This document shows positions 38,701 to 50,700 of a DNA stretch of 64,000 nt, one piece after another (within the stretch, counting starts at the first letter, position 1; each line of letters starts with the position of its first letter). A program made the translations under genes and the position numbers. The DNA is from Alviniconcha marisindica. Taxonomy: Eukaryota > Mollusca > Gastropoda > Provannidae. Location: positions 1-64,000 of the forward strand of contig JABMCL010003129.1 in NCBI GenBank assembly GCA_018857735.1, read 5' to 3'. The notes beneath the pieces are model-generated. The model ran no database searches, was not told the origin of the DNA, and worked only from the letters and a program-made list of their open reading frames with translations.

Positions 38701-41700
38701 AAATTATCCACTGCCTGTTGTGACCATATAGCTTCTCGTGTATTCCTTTTGGTGCAGAATGTATTTGCCACTGTTTTTGATTGCCTCTCTAATATATTGC
38801 GTACATCTCCATTTCAGTTTTTTTGTTTGGTTGGTTTTCTCCCTCTCTTTTTTCTTTTTTTCTTTTTTTTTAAATACTTTTTTTAAATGATTTTTTTTAA
38901 GGATCAGCATCACTGTGTAAGTGTGATGATGTGATTCACAGTTGAGAGCCTAATCTCTCCCATTTTTTTTGTCTTGTTCAGTACAGTTTTGGTTGTGTGA
39001 TAATCCCCCAAATCACCCTTGCCAATGTCTTTTGCTCCTTTGCTAGCAAAGTCATTGGTTGTATTTTGAATAATTTTCCTGTTGATGTTCTGACTTCTGA
39101 CTGTGTGTAATGGTGTGTGTGTGTGTGTGTGTATGTATTTATTTATTTATGCAGGCTTTGCATTCTCAATTTGTGATTGACATAAAAAAAAAGTGTGAGT
39201 CTGTGTATTGATGAGTGTTTGGTCACCATGGCAACAGCTGTAACCCTGGAGGTTTGCTTGGACACTAGAGGCATACCAACACCCCACTTTGGGTGCTGGA
39301 ATCTGCTGTTAAGGTGACAGCAGTTAAAGGGTTGAAACTGAAAGCTGGGTTTCTCAGTAAGTTGTCCCTTGATTGGGTTTATTTGTTGGTACTTGAACAA
39401 GACCATGTACATAGATTTGTGGGTATTTTCCTCTGTCTTTGGCATGCATTCAGCAGAAATAATTGTGGCACTTTGGGCCTTGTTGAAATCTTACTGGCTC
39501 CATTTCCCTCGACCCAGTTTAAGTCAGATCTCTCAGATCTGTTAGGTTGATAATACTCAATTGACCTTTACCACCTGTTGATAATACTCTATTGACCTTT
39601 ACCACCTGGTTGATAATACTCTATTGACCTTTACCTCCTTGACCAAATTTCAAGATCCCTGGTGTGCAGTTGAACAGTAATCTTTTTCATTAGTTCTCAG
39701 CTCATTTTCTTCAGTTCAACATTCGTGTGCTTATTAGGTACATTGATTGCATACATGTACAGTTTTAGTGACTGCCCTGTAGATACAGTGGAGATAGTCA
39801 ACACCTTTCCAAACCAAGCAAACCTGTCAGCATTGTCCTGTTGGCTCCTCTGATGTTGGCAAGTCTGTGTAAATGATCACTGCTGGGATAGCTCCTCATG
39901 AGGCTGGCTGGCTGGCCGCGTCATTGCTGTTTCTCTTGCACACTTTACATCCGATCAGTGTAAGACTTTACAGGATGGTTGCTTTGACCTCTGCCTACCA
40001 TTTTCAGTCACTTTGACCTCTGCCTACCATTTTCAGTCACTTTGACCTCTGCCTACCATTTTCAGTCACTTTGACCTCTGCCTACCATTTTCAGTCACCC
40101 TGACTGTCAAACTGCTAAAGCTAAAAGTTGTAAACCTGAAGAGTTCTTATTTTGTCTGAGTTCAGGCTTTGTATGGCAGTAAGATACACGGATTAGATCA
40201 TGCATGCAGTACTATTATTGATGTTGTCATGCGGTAGGCACCATTTTGCTCTAACACATGGTCCCTGTTGGAGCAAACCCTTCTATATCACAAGCCTTCT
40301 GCAGTTTCTACATGCAGACGCAGGGTCTTTCATGGCATGCAGACAGCAGCTTGACATGCACACAATGCACAAGCTGGAGGAGAACAATATGCTTGCTACA
40401 AGCTACACTACACCATGCTTGCTACAAGCTACACTACACCATGCTTGCTACAAGCTACACTACACCATGCTTGCTACACCATGCTTGCTACAAGCTACAC
40501 TACACCATGCTTGCTACAAGCTACACTACACTATGCTTGCTACAAGCAAATAAAGAGAAATATTGTGGCATCCTATGTAAGTCTGGCAGAGGTCAGGATG
40601 GACTGCTGACAAGCAATCAGAGCTGTTTGCTGCAGATGGTGGTGTTGAGGGAAGCACTGGGTCTTTGTGAGTCATTCTGTGGCAGCTGTACTGAATACAC
40701 CGACAGCCTGCAAACCATTTAATGTGTAGTTGTCTTATCCTGTGCAGATTGGTGCATTGTTCATTTGAACATTCTTTGAAATGTTTTGCAATGTCATTCG
40801 TGTAGTAAGTTTGACTTGTTTATACCGTGGTTTGTTGGCATCATGCATGGTGTTATTTTATTCTTTGTGTGATGATGTTTTTGTTGATAATGTTTCGTGA
40901 TTTACTTTTTGCAGGGATTGTTTTGGTCATACTGTGTGACATTGTGTTTGTTTGACTTGTGCATGCTCCATTTTTGGGGGTGTTTGTTTGACTTGTGCAT
41001 GCTCCATTTTTGGGGGTGTTTGTTTGAATTGTGCGTTCTGTTTTTGTGTTTGTTTGACGTGGGAGTGCTCTGTTTTTGTGTTTGACATGTGTGCTCTATA
41101 CATGTGTTTGTTTGACTTGTGCGTGCTCTGTTTTGTGTTTGTTTGACTTGTGTGTGCTGTGGTTTTGTGTTTGTTTGACTTGTGTGTGCTGTGGTTTTCT
41201 GTGTTTTTGACTTGTGTGTTCTGTGGTTTTATGTTTATTTGACTTGTGTGTGCTGTGGTTTTGTGTTTGACTTGTGTGTGCTGTGGTTTTGTGTTTGTTT
41301 GACTTGTGTGTGCTGTGGTTTTGTGTTTTTTTGACTTGTGTGTTCTGTGGTTTTGTGTGTTTTTGACTTGTGAGTACTTGCTGTGTTTTTCTGTTTGACT
41401 TTGCTCAGTGTGCTGTCTTTTGTTCCTGCATGTTGCTGTTCCCAGTGTTTTGTGCTGCCCCCCACACCCACCCCATAGAGTGCGCAGCTGTCTATTGGCG
41501 ACTTGCTGTTATTTAGTGTGTGTGCATGTGAGTGGGTGGGTTGGTGGGTGTGTTGGGCTTCATTTTGAGGTGTGGTGGGTTTCATTTTGAGTTGGGAGAA
41601 AAAATTTAAAAAAAAGAGAGGGTTAGGGACTGGGCCAGCAACTATTTGAGATGGTAAAAGAAAGAAAGAAAGAAAAAGGTTTCCTGTCAAGGTGGAAGGT

Positions 41701-44700
41701 TGCAGAATGGCGGAGGAAAGGTGAAGTTGCAGCAGGGTAGGAGGGCATTAGTTGATATGAACATTGTGTTGTTGTTACATGTGCAACATTGATGTGGCTT
41801 TGTGATCATGTTGAAATAGTGGTGTTGCTAGGTGTTCATGTTGCAGCATTGGTATTGCTGTGTGTTTATGTTGTAGTATTGGTGTTGCTATGTGTGGTGT
41901 AACATTGGTGTTGCCATGTCTTGTTGCCGGTGTTGGGGTGTTTTGGTGTTGCTATGTGCTCATGTTGGGGCATGTTTGTGTTGCAATGTTGGTGTTGCTG
42001 TTTCTTGGTGTTGATGTTGCACAGTGTGCTGCAGTGTGGCGTTGCTGACATCTGAGGTGTGTTGGTGTTGCACTGTGTGTTGAAATGTTAGTGTTGCTGT
42101 ATCCTGTGGCTGATGTTGGGGTTGCACTATGTGTGTTGCAATGTTGGTGTTGCTGTGTCATGTTGCTTATGTTGAGGCATGTTGTTGTTGCTGATGTTGG
42201 GGCATGTTAGTGTTGTGCAATGTATTTGCACTCTTGGTGTTGATGAGATGTGTTGGTGTTACACTGTGTGTGTTGCAGTGTTGCTGTGTTTTGTTGCTGA
42301 CATTAGGGCATGTTGGTGTTGCTCTACATGTGTTCAGTGTTGTTGTGTATTGTTACTGACATGGGGGCATGTTGGTGTTGTGCTATGTTGCAATGTTGGT
42401 GTTGCTGCATCTTGTTGCTGATGTGGGTGGGTGTTGCACTATGTGTGTTGCAGCATTGGTGTTGTGGTGTCTTGTTGCCGACACTGGGTTGTGTTGGTGT
42501 TGAATTACATGTGTTGCACTGTTGGTGTTACTGTGTGATGCTGCTGATGTGAGGGTGTGATGTGTTGTGTTGCTGCTGTGAGGGTGTGATGGCGTGTTGG
42601 TGTTGCATTACGTGTGTTGCAATGTTGGTGTTCTGTGTGATATTGCTGACGTTAGGGTGTGTTGGTTTTGCTTTACGTTTGTTGCACTGTTTGTATTGCT
42701 GTGTGATGTTGCTGAAATTGGGATATGATGGCATGTTGGTGTTGCATTACGTGTGTTGCACAGTTGGTGTTGCTGTGTGATGTTGCTGACGTCAGGGTGT
42801 GATGGCATGTTGGTGTTGCATTATGTTTGTTGCAATGTTGATGTTGCTGATGTTAGGGTGTGTTGGTGTTGCATTACGTGTGTTGCACTGTCAGTGTTGC
42901 TGTGTCATGTTGCTGATGTTAGGGTGTGAAGGTGTGTTGCATTATTTGTGTTGCACTGCTGGTATTGCTGTGTCATGTTGCTGACATTGGGGTGTGATGG
43001 CGTGTGGGTGTGCAGGATGACGGGGCGCAAGCTGCGTGTTATGAACTTTGGGTCCTACAACTACCTGGGCTTTGCAGAGAACAAAGAGCTGTGTGCCACT
43101 GCTGTGCAGGAAGTCACGCAGAAGTATGGCATCGGCAACGCCGCCAGCCGTCAGGAGCTGGGTCAGTACAGCAGGCCCACTGCACAGTGTGCAGACACCA
43201 TTTCACCTCACTGCACAGTGTGCAGACACCACTTCACCTCACTGCACACTGTGCAGACACCACTTCACCTCACTGCACAGTGTGCAGACACCATTTCACC
43301 TCACTGCACAGTGTGCAGACACCATTTCACCTCACTGCACAGTGTGCAGATACCACTTCACCTCACTGCACAGTGTGCAGACACCACTTCACCTCACTGC
43401 ACAGTGTGCAGACACCACTTCACCTCACTGCACAGTGTGCAGACACCACTTCACCTCACTGCACAGTGTGCAGACACCACTTCACCTCACTGCACAGTGT
43501 GCAGACCCCACCCACTTCACCTCACTGCACAGTCTGCAGACACCACCCCCTTCACCTCACTGCACCCCCTGCTGCACCTACCTCTTCACCTCACTGCCCC
43601 TGCACCTACCTCTTCACCTCACTGCATGCACCTACCTCTTCACCTCACTGCAGCACCTACCTCTTTCACCTCACTGCATGCACCTACTCTCTTCACCTCA
43701 CTGCATGGCACCTACTTCTTTACCTCACTGCATGCACCTACCTCTTCACCTCACTGCATGCACCTACCTCTTCACCTCACTGCATGCACCTACCTCTTCA
43801 CCTCACTGCATGCACCTACCTCTTTACCTCACTGCATGCACCTACCTCTTCACCTCACTGCATGCACCTACCTCTTTACCTCACTGCATGCACCTACCTC
43901 TTCACCTCACTGCATGCACCTACCTCTTTACCTCACTGCATGCACCTACCTCTTCACCTCACTGCATGCACCTACCTCTTCACCTCACTGCATGCACCTA
44001 CCTCTTCACCTCACTGCATGCACCTACCTCTTTACCTCACTGCATGCACCTACCTCTTCACCTCACTGCATGCACCTACCTCTTCACCTCACTGCATGCA
44101 CCTACCTTTTCACCTCACTGCATGCACCTACCTCTTCACCTCACTGCATGCACCTACCTCTTCACCTCACTGCATGCACCTACCTCTTCACCTCACTGCA
44201 TGCACCTACCTCTTCACCTCACTGCATGCACCTACCTCTTCACCTCACTGCAGGCACCTACCTCTTTACCTCACTGCAGGCACCTACCTCTTAGAACATG
44301 TTTTTATGTCGCTATCAGGCTTCATGTTTCCACATAGGATTCTCTGTCCCACACCTTTCTGTGAGATTGCAGAAAATTTAGAAATAACACACAGTTATGG
44401 CTGTTTTCCTGCTTCTTATCTGAGCAAGCTAAACATTTACTGTTCCTTGATAGTATTACCTGATGATCTTGGTAAAAGAGAGTGAAGATGATGAAAAAAT
44501 AAATGTTGTTTTATGTGTTGTTTTGTCTTGTTGCTGACATTGGGATGTGCTGTTGCCGGCATTGGGGTGTGTTGGTGTTGCATTACGCAAGTTTTTGTTG
44601 GTGATTAAGTCTAGAGGAATGTGGTGATTTCTGTTATAATTTGACTGTACTCGTGATAATGACGTTGCTGACAGTTCTGATGAAGATGATGACGACTGTG

Positions 44701-47700
44701 ACAATCTGTGTTGTTGCAGGCTACCTGGACATTCATCGGCAGCTGGATGAGACTGTGGCAGAGTTTCTGGGCACAGAGGCTGCCATATCAGTGCCCATGG
44801 GTTTTGCTACCAACTCCATGAACATGCCAGCCCTTGTCAGCAAGGTAGGCTGTCATTACATAACAACACAGGGCAGGCTGTTGTTACATGACAACACAGA
44901 GCTGGCCCTTGTCAGCAAGGTAGGCTGTCATTACATAACAACACAGGGCAGGCTGTCGTTACATAACAACACAGAGCTGGCCCTTGTCAGTAAGGTAGGC
45001 TGTCATTACATAACAAAACAGGGCTGACCCTTGTCAGTAAGGTAGGCTGTCATTACATCACAACACAGGGCAGGCTGTCGTTACAGAACAACACAGAGCT
45101 GGCCCTTGTCAGTAAGGTAGGCTGTCATTACATAACAAAAAAACCCCGAAGGTAGGCTGTCATTACATAACAAAACAGGGCTGACCCTTGTCAGTAAGGT
45201 AGGCTGTCATTACATAACAAAACAGGGCTGACCCTTGTCAGTAAAGTAGGCTGTCATTACATGACAACACAGGGTAAGCTGTCATTACATGACAACATAG
45301 GCTGACCCTTGTCAGTAAGGTAGGCTGTCATTACATAACAAAACAGGGGTGACCCTTGTCAGTACGGTAGGCTGTCATTATATAACAACACCGGGTAGGC
45401 TGTCATTACATAACAGCACAAGGCCGGCCCTTGTCAGTAAGGTAGGCTGTCATTACATAACACAGGGCAGGCTGTTGTTACATAACAACGCAGGACATGC
45501 TGTCATTACGTCACAACACGGTAGGCTGTCATGACATAATAACACAGGGTAGGCTGTGCTGTTTTGGCATGTCTGATCCAGATTGATGAACTGAACCATG
45601 TGTTCTGTCCTGACTGTTTTGATTGCTGTGCTGTTTCAGGGATGTCTGATCCTGAGTGACGAACTGAACCATGCTTCTCTCATCCTTGGGTCTCGGCTGA
45701 CGGGGGCTTGCATTCGTGTCTACAAGCACAACAGTAAGTGGATGCAGTAGTGGCGTGATTACCAGAGATGGCTGCATTTGTCTCACACAGCTAGCTGCTG
45801 TGAGGTGGGACAGCACAGGTCCCGTGACGGGGACAAAAGGGAAACACTGTGCAACATACACCGTTTGCTTTCTTGACAGTCTTTGGGTGCCGGTATTGTC
45901 AGGTGGACATCTTTTGGTGGTGTTTTTGTCAGACTCAGACTTGCTGGTTTGGGTCCAAGCACAAAATCGAGATGCACATGGTTGGTACATGATGTGTGGC
46001 AGGCAGACATGACAGATGTGGTGTGTGACAGACGTGAGAAATGATGTTGTGTGTGGCAGACATGACGTGAGATATGTGAGGGACATGATGGATGTTGTGA
46101 TGTGTGGCAGACATGAAGGACCTGGAGCATAAACTGCGGGAAGCGGTGTGCGAGGGCCAGCCACGTACACACCGGCCATGGAAGAAAATCCTCATCGTCG
46201 TGGAGGGTGTCTTCAGGTGAGTGGTCTGCTGGATTTGTAAGTGCAGGTTGGCCATGGTGCAGCGTGGTGGAGAAGATGAAAAAGGTGAACAGACAAGGTC
46301 TGCTGGATTTGTAAGTGCAGGTTGGCCATGGTGCAGCGTGGTGGAGAAGATGAAAAAGGTGAACAGACATGGTCTGCTGGATTTGTAAGTGCAGGTTGGC
46401 CATGGTGCAGCGTGGTGGAGAAGATGAAAAAGGTGAACAGACATGGTCTGCTGGATTTGTAAGTGCAGGTTGGCCATGGTGCAGCGTGGTGGAGAAGATG
46501 AAAAAGGTGAACAGACATGGTCTGCTGGATTTGTAAGTGCAGGTTGGCCATGGTGCAGTGTGGTGGAGAAGATGAAAAAGGTGAACAGACAAGACTGACA
46601 AGTTACTCTGAGCCAGCTCTGCTTCTGGCTGCATGGGCTGGGAAGTCTGACCTTTTTGGCTGCATGGGCTGGGAAGTCTGACCTTTCTGGCTGCATGGGC
46701 TGGGAAGTCTGACCTTTTTGGCTGCATGGGCAGGGAAGTCTGACCGTTCTGGCTGCATGGGCTGGGAAGTCTGACCTTTGTGGCTGCATGGGCTAGGAAG
46801 TCTGACCTTTCTGGCTGCATGGACTGGGAAGTCTGACCTTTCTGGCTGCATGGGCTGGGAAGTCTGACCTTTTGGGTGCGTGGGCTGGGAAGTCTGACCC
46901 ACTGCATGGGCTGGGAAGTCTGACCTTTGTGGCTGCATGGGCTGGGAAGTCCGACCTTTGTGGCTGCATGGGCAGGGAAGTCTGACCTCCCTTCTGGCTG
47001 TGTGGGCAGGGAAGTCTGACCTCCCTTCTGGCTGCATGGGCAGGGAAGTCTGACCTCCCTTCTGGCTGCATGGGCAGGGAAGTCTGACCTCCCTTCTGGC
47101 TGCATGGGCAGGGAAGTCTGACCTCCCTTCTGGCTGCATGGGCAGGGAAGTCTGACCTCCCTTCTGGCTGCTTGGACTGGGAAGTTTGAGGCTTTCAACA
47201 CACTTTGTATGGTGGAAGAACAGATGGTTGAGTTTCTACAGTTACCATGTGGACATTGTGTTAGAAAGTGGGACACTTTGTTAGAAAGCATCCCGTTGCT
47301 TAATTGTCTTGTTTTACTTTGTTTCCAGCAGGGTTTTTTTCTCTCCTGAAGTCATGATGTGCATTGAGACTTTAAATTCTGCTTGGGTTATCTTATGAAA
47401 CTCGGGTGAAAATAATGATTATTGTGTTTTAGAGGTTGGCCAGTGCAGTGGCCTACCTGCCTGATGTAGTCAGAGAAAGATGTACTGACCGTGTATTTAT
47501 ATATGCAAAGACTGGCTGATCCATGACAGCATGTATTTGTGCATAAAGACTCAAATCTGGCTGTTTATGTGTGGTTAAATACTATAAAGACAGGCTGATG
47601 GCTGTGGACATGTATTCATCTATAAAGACTGGGTGATCGCTGTGGACATGTATTAGTGTATGAAGACTGGCTGATTGCTGTGGGCAGGTGTTAGTGTGTA

Positions 47701-50700
47701 AAGACTATAAAGACAGGCTGATCGCTGTGGGCATGTATTAGTGCAGAAAGCCTATAAAACTGGCTAATTGCAGTAGGCATGTATTAGTATATAAAGACTA
47801 TAAAGACTGGCTGATTGCTGTGGGCATGTATTAGTATATAAAGACTGTAAAGACTGGCTGATTGACGTGGACATGTATTAGTGTATAAAGACTATAAGGA
47901 CAGGTTGATTGCTGTGAACATGTATTAGTATATAAAGACTGACTGATTGCTGTGGACATGTATTAGTGTATAGAGACTGACTGATTGCTGTGGACATGTA
48001 TTAGTGTATAAAGACTGTAAAGACAGGCTGACTGCTGTGGACATGTAGTGTATGGAGCCTTGGTCCCTGTGTGCAGCATGGAAGGCTCCATCGTGCGCCT
48101 GCCAGAGATTGTGCAGTTGAAGAAGAAGTACAAGGCCTATGTCTACCTGGATGAAGCCCACAGCGTGGGGGCCATGGGGCCGCATGGCCGGGGCGTTGTG
48201 GACTACTTTGGGCTCAACCCGCGGGACATTGACATCATGATGGGCACGTTCACCAAGAGCTTTGGCTCTTGTGGAGGATACATCGCCGGCTCCATGGTCA
48301 GTTGCTCTTTCTTCTGTTTTTTTGTTGGCTGGTCGTAAGGACAGTCTGGTCCGCATGGCCACTCGTTAGGAATTGGATCTGGTTTCATGTAGACCTGGGA
48401 GATCTCTCATATTTTTGATGACCAGAACCTCCACTGGCCTTAACAGTTTCACATCAGTTTTGGTGATCTTGATCAAGTCTTGTGGTCGGAGCACCAGTAT
48501 TGAAAGTTACGTTTTCCAGATAGGTTCTGTCTCATCTTTGCATCCCTGTTGCTGAACAATAACATGGACCTGATCATGCATAAAATGCTTTAAGCAAGTG
48601 CTGTTAACACTCAGCATCCTATACCACACCATTATGCATGTGTATGTTACTCCTGAACCACTTGAAACCGCTAAAATAAATGGATTTAAATAAAGTTATT
48701 TGACCCGCTTTCCCCCTCACTGTGCTCAACATTTTGCTTTTATGCTGTTAGCGTTGATCGAATGTAGTTCTTTATCCATCTCAAACAGTCACAGGAGCAT
48801 TTGAAGTACTGTCGCGCCTTTTTGTTTGAACCAGAGTCAGTTGGCAGTGTTCTCCTCTTGTTGCTTGCAGAGACTGATCAAACACCTGCAAGTCAACTCT
48901 CACAGCGCCATCTACTCCTGCACCATGCCTGCCCCCATCACTCAGCAGGTCATCTCCACCATGAACATCATCATGGGAATCAGCAGTCCTGAGGAAGGTC
49001 AGTCAGTGTGTACACACCATTGTCATAGGACACTGCAGTCCTGAGGAAGGTCAGTCAGTGTGTACACACCATTGTCATAGGACACTGCAGTCCTGAGGAA
49101 GGTCAGTCGGTGTGTACACACCATTGTCATAGGACACTGCAGTCCTGAGGAAGGTCAGTCGGTGTGTACACACCATTGTCATAGGACACTGCAGTCCTGA
49201 GGAAGGTCAGTCGGTGTGTACACAACATTGTCATAGGACACTGCAGTCCTGAGGAAGGTCAGTGAGTGTGTACACAACATTGTCATAGGACACTGCAGTC
49301 CTGAGGAAGGTCAGTGAGTGTGTACACAACATTGTCATAGGACACTGCAGTCCTGAGGAAGGTCAGTGAGTGTGTACACAACATTGTCATAGGACACTGC
49401 AGTCCTGAGGAAGGTCAGTCAGTGTGTACACACCATTGTCATAGGACACTGCAGTCCTGAGGAAGGTCAGTCAGTGTGTACACAACATTGTCATAGGACA
49501 CTGCAGTCCTGAGGAAGGTCAGTCAGTGTGTACACACCATTGTCATAGGACTCTGCAGTCCTGAGGAAGGTCAGTCAGTGTGTACACAACATTGTCATAG
49601 GACACTGCAGTCCTGAGGAAGGTCAGTCAGTGTGTACACACCATTGTCATAGGACTCTGCAGTCTGGAGGAAGGTCAGTCAGTGTGTACACAACATTGTC
49701 ATAGGACACTGCAGTCCTGAGGAAGGTCAGTCAGTGTGTACACACCATTGTCATAGGACACTGCAGTCCTGAGGAAGGTCATTGTGTACACACCATTGTC
49801 ATAGGACTCTGCAGTCCTGAGGAAGGTCAGTCAGTGTGTACACACCATTGTCATAGGACACTGCAGTCCTGAGGAAGGTCAGTCAGTCCCATCTGTTATC
49901 TTATCCAGGCTTGACTACTGCCATTCTACCCTTTGTGCCTTCCATCATCTTCACTGATCTGACTACAGAAAGTTCAATACGATACTGGCAGACTTGTGAA
50001 TGAAAATGGAAAGTTGGCTCCCTCTCTGGAAAAACTACACTGGCTCCCTGTTGAGGCCTGTATCCACTACAAGATTGCCACACTAGCTTTCAGGCACATT
50101 AAGACTTATCTTCCTCTGTACCTTTCAGAACTGCTTCACACATACCAACCCTCTCAAACTCTTTGGTCCAGCAGTTTAAAAAGAATTGTTGCAAGTTCCC
50201 TAAACTAATCTAAACTAGCGTATTCAAATATGCTGGAAAAGGATTCTTCCACTTTCGTGCAGCTCAAATCTGGTACTTTCTTCCTACACTTGACTGCAGC
50301 TTTCCATCTCTCCTCTTTTGAGAAAAATCTAAAAGCACATCTCTTTAAAAAAACATTTCTTGGTTGGTTTGGAAAGCAGATTTTCTGTACAGTTTGACTG
50401 TTGATTGTGTGTGTGTGTGTATTTGTGGGTGTGCATGTGTGTGTGTGTGTGTGTGTGTGCGTGTGTGTGTGTGCATGTGCATGTATATGTGTGTGTGTGT
50501 GTGTGTGAGTGTGTGTGTTGGGAAAGAAGAGGTGCTTTTGATATGGTTACTGATGTCCTGTACAACGTTTATGTGGACATACATTTTTGTGTCAAGTTCT
50601 TTGAGCTATATTGGGTTGTGGATATTGCGCTGTAGAAGTGCTGTGTACTATCGTTAATGCCGAAAGGAATCTTTGTAACAGGTCGACGTCGCATCAGACA

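Larger units (their letters stand above)
27109..43015 (+). other. SPTLC2 intron 3, about 15.9 kb, rich in minisatellites
   Basis: Runs from exon 3b to exon 4. 27109-28860 is ordinary AT-rich DNA with nothing recognised. From 28910 to the exon 4 edge it is largely a chain of unrelated tandem arrays, listed separately, with LINE scraps between them. 35780-37040 is unique-looking and includes a LINE-like tail at 36165-36230. Confidence 0.8.

Noticed and set aside
43004..44485. Open frame of 493 codons (and overlapping frames of 448 and 429) beginning in exon 4
   Set aside because: Beyond the exon 4 donor it is a translation of the 31/26-bp array in all three frames. The homologous protein continues at exon 5, and the donor GTCAGT is good.
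45783..47291. Minus-strand open frame of 502 codons
   Set aside because: It crosses exon 7 in antisense and two tandem arrays. The product is a low-complexity repeat, with parallel frames open as well.
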